The notes under the pieces were generated by a model. That model was not told the DNA's origin, made no database searches, and saw nothing but the letters and a program-made list of their open reading frames with translations. From an uncultured bacterium (GTDB lineage: Bacteria; Patescibacteriota; Saccharimonadia; Saccharimonadales; CAIOMD01), in NCBI GenBank assembly GCA_903880655.1, contig CAIRQE010000060.1, positions 1 through 14,563 of the forward strand: a DNA stretch of 14,563 nt, read 5' to 3'. The translations under genes and the position numbers were made by a program. This document shows positions 1-7,161 of this stretch, piece by piece. Within the stretch, counting starts at the first letter, position 1, and each line of letters opens with the position of its first letter.

Positions 1-454
1 ATAAGGAAATGGATGCCTTATTAGGAATTAGCTGCACCTTAGAGCTCGACAGCGGGGTTCCCATGCATGCTGCGGTTTCTGATCCATATGATAAAGGGTT
101 AACGGTATCTCGATACAAGCCATTGGGATATAAAACCGTCCCTGAAATCTGAGCTGAAAATCTCGTCGTGCCTGCGCACCATACTTTCCAGGTATTCAAT
201 GTACCAAAACTTGTATCCGTCGGCTGCACAGCTGATCCCATCAACGCCGTTGAGTTGGAGTATTGAACTGCCTGATTAAAAAGATAATTAACATTTCTGG
301 CGGACGTATCAAGTTTGGATTTAGAGATACCGTACTGATAGCTTCGACTTAGCTGTATAGTGACAAAGGTTGCGATACTTGCAATTAACGTAAATATGAC
401 CACCGCAATCATTGTCTCAACTATCGTAAACCCTTTATTTTTATTATGTTCCAT
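1..454 (-). CDS. Minor pseudopilin, PilW/GspJ-like (3' end outside window)
   Basis: This reading frame starts at the ATG at 454-452 and stays open to the window edge (about 151 codons), so it is the N-terminal part of a longer protein. It begins MEHNKNKGFTIVETMIAV, a class III signal: a short basic leader, Gly8 before the predicted PilD cleavage site, Phe at mature +1, Glu at +5, then a hydrophobic helix to about residue 35. The rest is polar, Ser/Thr-rich and has two cysteines so far. Its start lies inside the end of the preceding pseudopilin gene (11-base overlap), and no clear Shine-Dalgarno sequence is visible, so translational coupling is likely. As third gene of a FimU-PilV-PilW / GspH-I-J-like trio, it probably joins the minor-pilin complex that primes or caps the pilus. 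The pseudopilin call is firm; the PilW/GspJ assignment is inferred from position and length. Confidence 0.85.
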   Translation of the reverse strand, partial: MEHNKNKGFTIVETMIAVVIFTLIASIATFVTIQLSRSYQYGISKSKLDTSARNVNYLFNQAVQYSNSTALMGSAVQPTDTSFGTLNTWKVWCAGTTRFSAQISGTVLYPNGLYRDTVNPLSYGSETAACMGTPLSSSKVQLIPNKASISL

Positions 455-893
455 AGTAAATATCCAGACTTCCCATAACTGATCCGCTGCTGCCGGTCTG
501 CCACGATACATTAATATCAAAAACATTATATGACCTACTTAAGCCAGGTTGAGTATTTTTTATTTTAACAACATAGTTGATACCGTCAGAAGAAACTGGA
601 TAAATTGTTTGTGATTGGTTAACAACAATTGGTGGAGCTGATAGAGTACCATCTTGTTTCATAGAAAACCAAGATGATTGAGAACGAAAATCGGAGTTAA
701 CTGTTGCATAAGCATGAAGGAGGGTTATTTGTTGGTTCGCATAAAGTTGCGCTTGGTAATAGTAACCATTGCTGGCCGCTGTTTTTGTCGCGTGATTCGA
801 TAAAAGAAATGAAGACCCAAAACCAAGAGATAAAACAGCAATGCAAATAAGTACCTCTACGATTGTCTCTCCTCTTTGATTTATTTTTAACAT
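444..893 (-). CDS. Minor pseudopilin, PilV/GspI-like, with acidic residue at mature +1
   Basis: A 149-aa prepilin-like protein. Its N terminus MLKINQRGETIVEVLI matches a class III signal with cleavage after Gly8 and Glu at mature +5, followed by a hydrophobic helix to about residue 31. Mature position +1 is Glu where most pilins have Phe. The C-terminal part is a small polar domain without cysteines. The start ATG (893-891) overlaps the end of the upstream pseudopilin gene by 7 bases (ATGTTAA), and the gene ends 11 bases inside the next one; there is no obvious Shine-Dalgarno site, so all three are probably translated by coupling. Second place in the trio and short length suggest the PilV/GspI role. 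Confidence is high for a pseudopilin, moderate for the subfamily. Confidence 0.85.
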   Translation of the reverse strand: MLKINQRGETIVEVLICIAVLSLGFGSSFLLSNHATKTAASNGYYYQAQLYANQQITLLHAYATVNSDFRSQSSWFSMKQDGTLSAPPIVVNQSQTIYPVSSDGINYVVKIKNTQPGLSRSYNVFDINVSWQTGSSGSVMGSLDIYYGT

Positions 894-1603
894 GATGAGT
901 CGTTAGTTGATGAGGTTAGAGTTCCGTCAGAACCTATAAAAATACTTGCCTTTAAGTAAGAACCGTCAGTGAAGCATAATCTTAGACCATTTGTTAGCAA
1001 TGCTGGGGAATTTCCGCTAATCATTGGATATAATGTATTTGCTAATACAATATTTTGTTGTCCAGAAGTAAATGCTCCTGAAGTCATGGCGGCATTTGGA
1101 TAAACAGTATTGATCATATAAACATATTGAGGAGACGAAGGGACGGTCTTTACTAAGTTCATACTATTGGGATAATCAACCTTTGTTGTAGCAGCCGCTG
1201 GTGCTGTAGTTGTCGTATCTGAAAAAAGTGGTTTTGCCTCGTTCGTAATCAAAGAATCTACAGAATACGATTTAGACCCAAATGTAAACTGTTTACCTGC
1301 ATAATCACAGGTTATAGATGCGCTTCCACCTCCAGTACCGAATCCTCCCGTTCCACCCGAATCTAAGGTCAAGGTCGATCCTTGCGCACAGGTATAATTA
1401 TTACTCTGATATTTGCCGTTCGCAACATCATTAAACGAAGATCTTAGCCCTGATTCAAGTTGAAAAAGTGCATCATTCTGCCTATTTATTGCTACCCGCC
1501 CACTAATCATAGTTATCGTTGAAATCGTCAATACCCCTACAACCGCCAAAACTATAAGAGTCTCTACGATAGTAAACCCACCTGAAATCGCTACTACTTT
1601 CAT
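887..1603 (-). CDS. Minor pseudopilin, FimU/GspH-like, leaderless start
   Basis: I place the start at the ATG at 1603-1601, giving 238 aa beginning MKVVAISGGFTIVETLIV. The in-frame ATG at 1660 would add 19 residues in front of the prepilin leader and lies upstream of the promoter. From 1603 the protein has a nine-residue leader, cleavage after Gly9, Phe at +1, Glu at +5 and a hydrophobic helix to about residue 33. The mature part has a Gly-rich stretch (around residues 84-93), a Thr/Ala-rich stretch and four cysteines that could form two disulfides. It is the first gene of the minor pseudopilin operon, directly behind an extended -10 promoter whose expected start point falls on or next to this ATG. 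The role is most likely fibre initiation or tip assembly. The subfamily name rests on gene order only. Confidence 0.87.
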   Translation of the reverse strand: MKVVAISGGFTIVETLIVLAVVGVLTISTITMISGRVAINRQNDALFQLESGLRSSFNDVANGKYQSNNYTCAQGSTLTLDSGGTGGFGTGGGSASITCDYAGKQFTFGSKSYSVDSLITNEAKPLFSDTTTTAPAAATTKVDYPNSMNLVKTVPSSPQYVYMINTVYPNAAMTSGAFTSGQQNIVLANTLYPMISGNSPALLTNGLRLCFTDGSYLKASIFIGSDGTLTSSTNDSSC

Positions 1604-1610
1604 TAACTTA

Positions 1611-1639
1611 ATTATAGCATAAGGACAATGGGTTTTTAA
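1611..1639 (-). promoter_or_regulatory. Extended -10 promoter for the minor pseudopilin operon
   Basis: On the minus strand TGCTATAAT (1619-1611) is a perfect extended -10 element. A 4/6 match to the -35 box (TTAAAA, 1639-1634) sits exactly 17 bases upstream. Seven bases separate the -10 box from the ATG at 1603, so the expected transcription start is at or within one or two bases of the start codon, giving a leaderless mRNA. The -35 overlaps the last codons of the prepilin peptidase gene. Confidence 0.75.
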
Positions 1640-2469
1640 TTGAGTGAGCCAAGGTACCAATTAATAATTTTAGTTCCGAACAATACCGCGATCAAACAAC
1701 CAAACATCAAAAAAGGACCAAAAGGTATTTTTGCCTTAAAACCAACTTTTTTTATTTTATTTAAAATAACAAGGAACAAAAGCCCGCCAATAGATGATAT
1801 AAGCAGCACTAAAGGTATAAAAGTTGGGGAGGAAAGCTGGAGACCGATAAGAGCTCCTAAACTAACATCTCCACCGCCCAGCCACTTGCCGTTCGAAAAA
1901 ATATAAAGCAGATACAGAATACCTCCTAGGATTAATCCAGAGATGAGGTGTAAGAAATAAAAGGAACGATCATTTGCAAAAAAAAGACACCCCGTAAGTA
2001 CGAGCAAAGAAACGATTAATAAAGGTTTAACTATGAGGAATGGAAGAAGAAATTTTTTAAAATCAAACAGTGCTAGAACAATAAAGCCTGCGAGTATAAT
2101 TAACCAGCTAAAGAAAAAAATAAAAGAAGTAGTACTATTAATTTTTACTGGCCAAAATATGTATGAGAAAACAAATAGTGAAGCAGTTAGAAGTTCGATC
2201 AAGGGGTACTGAATAGATATAGGACTAGAACAATATCTGCACTTACCTCTTAATGATATCCAGCTTAATACTGGCATCAAATCCATTGGCCTCAAGATAT
2301 GCTTACAGGAAACACATTCACTTCTTCCATAAACAATAGAGATTTCCTTAAGTTTTTTTCTTGAAAGAATTTTTCTATTTCCTTCATCATCAATCATCTG
2401 AGAAAAACGCCACTCAAAAGCATTTAAGAAACTACCTATCATCAGACCGAAGAAAAAAATATAAATCAT
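1636..2469 (-). CDS. pilD: Prepilin peptidase / N-methyltransferase
   Basis: A 277-aa polytopic membrane protein of the A24 aspartic peptidase family. It cleaves prepilins after the leader Gly and, in bifunctional members, methylates the new N-terminal residue. The N terminus has the typical GSFLNAFEWR motif (residues 12-21). Two CxxC pairs (C52/C55 and C77/C80) form the zinc-binding cytoplasmic domain of bifunctional PilD proteins. The catalytic aspartates are D136 in FDFKKFLLP and D201 in the GGGD motif; KIPFGPFL (about 247-254) is the usual C-terminal motif. Several membrane helices lie between. Length is normal. The start ATG directly follows the T-tract of the pilA terminator and lacks a Shine-Dalgarno sequence; a later Met would remove the conserved N terminus. 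Its substrates are presumably the four pilin-like proteins in this window. Confidence 0.95.
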   Translation of the reverse strand: MIYIFFFGLMIGSFLNAFEWRFSQMIDDEGNRKILSRKKLKEISIVYGRSECVSCKHILRPMDLMPVLSWISLRGKCRYCSSPISIQYPLIELLTASLFVFSYIFWPVKINSTTSFIFFFSWLIILAGFIVLALFDFKKFLLPFLIVKPLLIVSLLVLTGCLFFANDRSFYFLHLISGLILGGILYLLYIFSNGKWLGGGDVSLGALIGLQLSSPTFIPLVLLISSIGGLLFLVILNKIKKVGFKAKIPFGPFLMFGCLIAVLFGTKIINWYLGSLN

Positions 2470-2472
2470 AAT

Positions 2473-2497
2473 AAAAAACAGAGGCCAAGGGCCTCTG
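2473..2497 (-). terminator. Intrinsic terminator after pilA
   Basis: On the minus strand CAGAGGCC (2497-2490), a CTT loop and GGCCTCTG (2486-2479) form a perfect 8-bp stem that is immediately followed by six T (2478-2473). This is a textbook intrinsic terminator. It lies between pilA (stop at 2563) and pilD (start at 2469) and ends three bases before the pilD ATG. Confidence 0.9.
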
Positions 2498-2499
2498 TA

Positions 2500-2505
2500 A
2501 TTATA
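2500..2505 (-). promoter_or_regulatory. Possible pilD promoter (-10 box) overlapping the terminator
   Basis: A consensus TATAAT on the minus strand lies two bases upstream of the terminator stem. There is no good -35 at 16-18 bases and no TGn extension, so the call rests on the -10 alone. If used, transcription would begin around 2493, inside the 5' arm of the hairpin, and the terminator could not form fully in that transcript. Confidence 0.4.
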
Positions 2506-2533
2506 CTAACAAGTAGATTTTTTAGCTAGAGAT

Positions 2534-2552
2534 ACATTCTAATTTAGAATGT
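2534..2552 (-). repeat. 19-bp perfect inverted repeat in the pilA 3' untranslated region
   Basis: ACATTCTAA and TTAGAATGT flank one central base (9+1+9, perfect). It begins 10 bases after the pilA stop codon and precedes the GC-rich terminator. In RNA it would give an 8-bp, AU-rich hairpin with a three-base loop. It could protect the pilin mRNA 3' end or be a protein-binding palindrome; the sequence does not decide between these. Confidence 0.7.
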
Positions 2553-2562
2553 TATGCAAAAT

Positions 2563-3027
2563 TTACCCTTGAAGACAGCCCGCAGATGTAGCTGCAGATG
2601 TCTCGACTGCGAATACTACAGAAAACTGGGATGCCGAAGTTCCCATTGTCGTTGCACCGTTAGTGCAAATACCTTTAGGAACTACATAGACTGTACCCGC
2701 CTTAGCTGATGGTGCAGTAGTTTGTGATGTATCAACCGTGACACCGTTGATACTTATAGTTGTATCTAAGGGGGTTGATCCCGAGCCTGTCAATTTTAAA
2801 ACACCATTAGCAAAACTTACCGTTGGCGCTGAACCATTGTTAGCAGTTGTATTGTCTGCAATTGCTGCCACTATTTGATTAGCTGCTTGCTTTGCTATTG
2901 TATTTCTAGAATTTCGTTGGAGGGCCGGAACGGCTACCAGTATACCAGCTAAAATAGCGCCTGCTATTGCTAGTACTATGAGTACTTCAACTATTGTAAA
3001 ACCTTTGTTATTTAATTTCTTTTGCAT
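2563..3027 (-). CDS. pilA: Major type IV pilin (prepilin)
   Basis: A 154-aa type IVa-like prepilin, the probable structural subunit of the fibre. It begins MQKKLNNKGFTIVEVLI: a basic leader, cleavage after Gly9, Phe at mature +1, Glu at +5, and a hydrophobic helix to about residue 35. A polar alpha1-C segment follows, then a Ser/Thr/Ala-rich beta domain. Two cysteines, C121 and C151, are placed as in the C-terminal disulfide-bonded D-loop of type IVa pilins. The mature protein is about 145 aa. It is separated from pilC by 71 bases that contain its own promoter, and it ends before a strong terminator, which suits a subunit needed in excess over the machinery. An AAAGGG 11 bases before the ATG is a rather distant ribosome-binding site. 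The choice as major pilin rests on size, D-loop and separate expression. Confidence 0.9.
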   Translation of the reverse strand: MQKKLNNKGFTIVEVLIVLAIAGAILAGILVAVPALQRNSRNTIAKQAANQIVAAIADNTTANNGSAPTVSFANGVLKLTGSGSTPLDTTISINGVTVDTSQTTAPSAKAGTVYVVPKGICTNGATTMGTSASQFSVVFAVETSAATSAGCLQG

Positions 3028-3060
3028 CTTAAGTGGTGCCCTTTCTTAATTTACTTATGC

Positions 3061-3075
3061 TTATATTTTATACCA
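3061..3075 (-). promoter_or_regulatory. Promoter of the major pilin gene
   Basis: On the minus strand TGGTATAAA (3075-3067) resembles an extended -10 element (TGn plus five of six -10 bases). No convincing -35 is present at 17 bases. The expected start near 3060 gives a leader of about 33 bases. This is the only long gap between pilC and pilA, which supports separate initiation. Confidence 0.5.
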
Positions 3076-3098
3076 AAAGAAACAGAATGCAACAGCAA

Positions 3099-4304
3099 TT
3101 AACCTCCGATATTTTGACCCGCTAATCCATAAATGGGCCCAAGTACTGCAGCTACGATAACAAGCGCTACAACACCCAGTAAAATCATAAGCAGTGGCTC
3201 GATTAGTGTCGATATATTCTTAATTTCATCCTCTAGCTCTTTTTCGTAATAATCTGCTGCTTTTCCCATCATCGCATCAAGTGTTCCCGATTCTTCGCCA
3301 ATGCGTATCATGTTAGGCACTAAATCTAGAAAATTCTTATCATTCTCTATCGCTTGGGACAAACTCTTTCCTCCGCGAACAAGCTTTATAGCATTTTGGA
3401 TTGATTTTTCAATAATCACATTGCTGATCGCTTCAGAAGTGACCTCAAGCATTTGTATTAATGGTACCCCGCTTGAAATAAGAGTAGATCCAGTTCTTGA
3501 AAATCGAGCCATATATAGTTTCTTGAACAGTCTATTAAATGGTTTTACGCTTAGCTTCAGCTTGTCGAAAAAAATCTTTCCATTTTCAGTTCTAACCCAA
3601 GCACGAGATCCAAAGAAGATTGCAATTACAATTAATAGCGTTGCCCACCAAAAGGTTTTCACTAAGTGAGAAATACTCAGCAGTAAAAGCGTTGGTCCAG
3701 GCAAATGTGCGTTAGGAAAGCCAGCGTAAAGCGTCTGCACCTGCGGTAACACTGAAGTAAGCATAAATCCAACGAGCGCTATCATAACAACCACGATGAT
3801 TCCAGGGTAAGTCATGGCGCCCCTTATTTTTGATATAATTTCTGCATCTTTTTCTTGTTGGAAAGCCAAGCGCTCTAGGGTTTTATCAAGTGTGCCCGAT
3901 ATTTCTCCGGCTGCAACCATTTTTACAAAAATATTGTTAAACGCTTCAGGATAATCTTTTAATGAATCTCCGAGACTTTTGCCTGATTCTACACTTGCCT
4001 GTACCTTAGAAAGTATTACTTTCAACGGCTTACTGTCAGTTTGCTTTTCAACCATTTGCAGGCTTTTAACAAGGGGCAATCCAGCATTAATTAGTGTACT
4101 TAACTGCCGAGCAAATAAAACTCTATCTTTTGTTTTAATTTTATTGAAATAATTCTTCTTAGCTTCAACTCCCTTTATAGAAAGTACTACGAGTCCCCTG
4201 GATTGTATAAGCTGCGCTGCGCTTTTCTCAGAATCTGCCTCAACAGTAGATTTAACCAGTGAGCCATCCAACGTATTTCTAGCCTCAAAAGAAAAATTTG
4301 CCAT
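3099..4304 (-). CDS. pilC: Type IV pilus inner-membrane platform protein
   Basis: A 401-aa protein of the GspF/PilC family, the membrane platform through which PilB and PilT act on the pilus. Two homologous T2SSF domains are visible: the first at about residues 63-185 (RQLSTLINAGLPLVKSL, then GEISGTLD) and the second at about 265-390 (RTGSTLISSGVPLIQMLE, then GEESGTLD). Each ends in a hydrophobic segment (about 167-187 and 368-390), and a further one lies at 205-231. The N-terminal 50 residues (FSFEARNTLDG) are the usual GspF start. Length is standard. The ATG lies two bases after the pilT stop, and GAGGAAA, overlapping the end of pilT, is a good Shine-Dalgarno sequence. It is the last gene of the pilB-pilT-pilC group. 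Confidence 0.96.
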   Translation of the reverse strand: MANFSFEARNTLDGSLVKSTVEADSEKSAAQLIQSRGLVVLSIKGVEAKKNYFNKIKTKDRVLFARQLSTLINAGLPLVKSLQMVEKQTDSKPLKVILSKVQASVESGKSLGDSLKDYPEAFNNIFVKMVAAGEISGTLDKTLERLAFQQEKDAEIISKIRGAMTYPGIIVVVMIALVGFMLTSVLPQVQTLYAGFPNAHLPGPTLLLLSISHLVKTFWWATLLIVIAIFFGSRAWVRTENGKIFFDKLKLSVKPFNRLFKKLYMARFSRTGSTLISSGVPLIQMLEVTSEAISNVIIEKSIQNAIKLVRGGKSLSQAIENDKNFLDLVPNMIRIGEESGTLDAMMGKAADYYEKELEDEIKNISTLIEPLLMILLGVVALVIVAAVLGPIYGLAGQNIGG

Positions 4305-4306
4305 GC

Positions 4307-5374
4307 TTATTTCCTCATCAATCGATCAAGCTCTTCAAGATCAACAGCGTAATTTCTTGCTTCTTCATAGGTTATTGTTCCAGCATGTATCAAATTAACT
4401 AGTGTTTTATCCATGGTCTGCATACCGCTCTCAGCTGATGTCTGGATAATAATATCGAGTTGATTACTCTTTCCTTCTCGAATTACATTTCTTACTGCCG
4501 GGTTTGCGAGTAGAATTTCAGCGGCAGCAACTCTTCCCCCGCCTATTTTAGGAACAAGCCGTTGTGATACGATTGCCATCAAAATATTGGACAGCTGCGC
4601 CCTAATTTGTGGTTGTTGATGGGGTGGAAAGACATCAATCATACGATCAATACTCTGAGAAGCACTGTTCGTGTGTAGGGTTGCAAAAACTAAGTGTCCT
4701 GTTTCGGCAATCGTAATAGCGGCAGCTATCGTCTCAAGATCACGCATTTCTCCAATTAGAACAATATCTGGATCTTGTCGTAAACTGCTTCTTAAAGCTG
4801 AACTAAAACTAAAGGTATCGTAATGAACCTCTCTTTGCACCACGAGACTCTTAATACTCTTGTGAGCGTACTCAATAGGATCTTCAATCGTTATGATATG
4901 TGCTGATCTTTCTTGATTAATTTTATGAATGATCGATGCGAGTGTCGTAGACTTACCCGAACCGGTGGGTCCAGTAACCAAAACAAGTCCTCTGGGATAA
5001 TTTACGAATTTATTAATAACATTCGGAAGTCCAAGCTCTTCTACAGATAATATTTTACTTGGTATGAGTCGCAGGGCTGCTGCTATATTGCCTCTTTCAT
5101 GAAATGCGTTGACACGAAACCTGCCTAGATCTCCAAATGCAAAACTAAAATCGAATTCTTTATCTCTGAGTAGTATCTCTTTTTGATCCTTATCCAGTAG
5201 AGAGAATACAAGATTTTCTAGTGTTTCCTCGACGAGCGCCTCTGCACCACTTACGGGCTTAAGCGCTCCGTCAATTCTAAGCATTGGCGGAAGGCCCACC
5301 TGAAGATGCAAGTCGCTTGCATTTCTTTTTAAAACTTCATCTAATAAATTTTCTATCTTCAGTTCATTTTGCAT
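4307..5374 (-). CDS. pilT: Type IV pilus retraction ATPase
   Basis: A 355-aa hexameric secretion ATPase of the PilT family that powers pilus retraction at the cytoplasmic face. Visible motifs are Walker A GPTGSGKS (135-142), an Asp box around IEDPIEY (163-169), Walker B DPDIVLIGEMRD (201-212), a His box GHLVFATLHT (226-235), and a C-terminal AVRNVIREGK (293-302) that corresponds to the AIRNLIRE motif required for retraction in characterised PilT proteins. The N-terminal PAS-like domain (ASDLHLQVG, around 19-27) is complete. Length matches the family. The start overlaps the pilB stop by one base (TAATG) with GAGGAG eight bases upstream, so pilB and pilT are translated together. Its presence means the pilus is likely dynamic. 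Confidence 0.96.
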   Translation of the reverse strand: MQNELKIENLLDEVLKRNASDLHLQVGLPPMLRIDGALKPVSGAEALVEETLENLVFSLLDKDQKEILLRDKEFDFSFAFGDLGRFRVNAFHERGNIAAALRLIPSKILSVEELGLPNVINKFVNYPRGLVLVTGPTGSGKSTTLASIIHKINQERSAHIITIEDPIEYAHKSIKSLVVQREVHYDTFSFSSALRSSLRQDPDIVLIGEMRDLETIAAAITIAETGHLVFATLHTNSASQSIDRMIDVFPPHQQPQIRAQLSNILMAIVSQRLVPKIGGGRVAAAEILLANPAVRNVIREGKSNQLDIIIQTSAESGMQTMDKTLVNLIHAGTITYEEARNYAVDLEELDRLMRK

Positions 5375-7146
5375 TAGGCGCTCTCCTCAGCTGAAACACG
5401 GTTAACTTCTGAAAGAGTCGTTCTTCCTGATAAAGCTTTGAAAACTCCGTCTTGTCGCATGGTAACCATTCCTTGTTCTTGTGCTTTTCTTTGAATTTCT
5501 GCGCTTGTTGCTCGTTTTATAATTAAGTCTTGGATTTCTTCCGTAACATTAAAGACTTCATATAATCCGAGCCTACCCTTATATTCCCCATTGGGATTAT
5601 TTTTTGTAGCTGCGCCCTTAAATAAAGTATAAGCTTTTTGGCCACCAAGTGGCAAGTCACCATACCCCAAATCTTCAATAACTTTCTTTTTCTCGGATTC
5701 ATCTTTCGGGAGTAGTTCGCCCACAGATTGATTTATAACATCACTCTCAATTCCAGTAGACTGATACCCTTCTGGTTCCCCACTTATTCTCCGCACTAAC
5801 CGCTGTCCGATGACTGTTCGTACGGTACTAGCGATCAAGAAAGGCTCTACCTCCATATCAAGAAGACGCGGTAAGATTCCAGCCGCACTATTTGTATGAA
5901 GTGTCGAAAGTACCAAGTGACCGGTGAGCGCTGCCTGAACTGCCAAAGCTGCCGTTTCTTTATCACGAATTTCACCGACCATCACAACATCTGGATCCTG
6001 GCGCAATATACTTCGAAGTCCACTTGCAAAGGTAAGTCCAACCTCAGGATTAACTTGAATTTGATTAATCCCGTCCATTTTATATTCGACAGGATCTTCA
6101 AGCGTAACAATATTAATTCCATCACTTTTAATTTCCTGTATAAGTGCATATAAGCTGGTTGACTTACCGGATCCGGTGGGCCCCGAAGTTAAAATCATTC
6201 CATTTGGATTCTGTATTCCTTTCCTAATAGTCCTCAATGCCCTTCCGCTATATCCCATATCTTCAAGCTTCAGACTTGTACCCGACTTATCTAAAAGTCG
6301 TATAACAACTTGTTCACCCCAAACAACAGGACTAATTGCTATTCGAAGATCAATCGCTTTTCTGTCGACGACAACAGTAAATTGGCCATCTTGCGGAATA
6401 CGATGTTCGTCAATTTTTAAGTTTGATAAAATCTTAATTCTACTAATAAGGGGAGGTTCGGTAGACTTCGGAAGTTTCATGATTTCTTTTAAGATTCCAT
6501 CAATTCGGCATCGTATCTTAAGTTCTTTTTCAAGAGGCTCAATATGAATATCACTTGCTCCAGAACGGGCAGCGAACTCCATAATTGTAGTGAGAGCTTT
6601 ACTGATGGGTGAATCCTGAACAAGTGTTTGGATATCAGTATTTTTACTGTTTTTTTGTTCTTCAGACTTGGATCCTAGTGTAGCCTTTACATCAACAGCA
6701 ACATTAAGTTGATACTGCTTTAAAACATTCTCTATACCTTCTTGGCTTGCCATGTACACGCTTAACTGGCGCCCAATTCTGTTAGCCAAAAAATCAACTG
6801 CTTGAACATTATTTGCATCAAGCATAGCAACAACGAGCTTCGTATCCATTTCGCCAAGTGGCACGGCCATATAGCGCTCGGCTACCTCAAGTGGTAATAA
6901 ATCCAATATTTTCCCATTAATTTTCGCATTAAGAAGATTTACATACGGTACTTTTGAGATTGCTGAAGATAATCTGGTTAAGTCCTCATTCGAAACGCCG
7001 CCTTCTTTAATAACAAGACTGAGGAATGGTTCTCCTGTTTTTTTGGATTTAATGTGCAGTTCGTCAATTTTTTCCTTAGTAATAAGGTTATCTGAAACCA
7101 GCAGCTGCTCCAGCTGTTTTTGGGAATCTGCTATTAGGACACTCAT
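5374..7146 (-). CDS. pilB: Type IV pilus assembly ATPase
   Basis: A 590-aa GspE/PilB family ATPase driving pilus extension. Residues 1-145 are an MshEN-type N-terminal domain. The core shows ASDIHIEP (197-204), Walker A GPTGSGKS (322-329), an Asp box TLEDPVEY (348-355), Walker B DPDVVMVGEIRD (384-395) and a His box GHLVLSTLHT (409-418). The stretch at about 453-520, where typical PilB/GspE proteins carry the zinc-binding tetracysteine motif, contains no cysteine and is instead a charged, Gly-rich insertion. The only cysteine in the protein is C213. The family region EYKGRLGLYEVF resumes at 521. A GGTGGG sequence seven bases before the ATG is the ribosome-binding site. It follows the 81-aa gene after 15 bases and overlaps pilT by one base. 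Confidence 0.96.
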   Translation of the reverse strand: MSVLIADSQKQLEQLLVSDNLITKEKIDELHIKSKKTGEPFLSLVIKEGGVSNEDLTRLSSAISKVPYVNLLNAKINGKILDLLPLEVAERYMAVPLGEMDTKLVVAMLDANNVQAVDFLANRIGRQLSVYMASQEGIENVLKQYQLNVAVDVKATLGSKSEEQKNSKNTDIQTLVQDSPISKALTTIMEFAARSGASDIHIEPLEKELKIRCRIDGILKEIMKLPKSTEPPLISRIKILSNLKIDEHRIPQDGQFTVVVDRKAIDLRIAISPVVWGEQVVIRLLDKSGTSLKLEDMGYSGRALRTIRKGIQNPNGMILTSGPTGSGKSTSLYALIQEIKSDGINIVTLEDPVEYKMDGINQIQVNPEVGLTFASGLRSILRQDPDVVMVGEIRDKETAALAVQAALTGHLVLSTLHTNSAAGILPRLLDMEVEPFLIASTVRTVIGQRLVRRISGEPEGYQSTGIESDVINQSVGELLPKDESEKKKVIEDLGYGDLPLGGQKAYTLFKGAATKNNPNGEYKGRLGLYEVFNVTEEIQDLIIKRATSAEIQRKAQEQGMVTMRQDGVFKALSGRTTLSEVNRVSAEESA

Positions 7147-7161
7147 ACACTGCCCACCTTT

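Noticed and set aside
616..893. Frameshift or pseudogene in the minor pseudopilin trio because of the overlapping frames
   Set aside because: Each of the three frames has its own start codon and complete prepilin signal; the overlaps of 7 and 11 bases are ordinary translational coupling.
1604..1660. N-terminal extension of the first pseudopilin from the ATG at 1660
   Set aside because: It would place 19 residues before a normal prepilin leader and lies upstream of a strong promoter; the ATG at 1603 gives a standard nine-residue leader.
6176..6547. Plus-strand ORF opposite pilB (and similar ones at 1640-1906, 3301-3669, 5896-6153, 9113-9391, 11007-11231)
   Set aside because: They are shadows of well-recognised minus-strand genes, without promoters, ribosome-binding sites or recognisable products.
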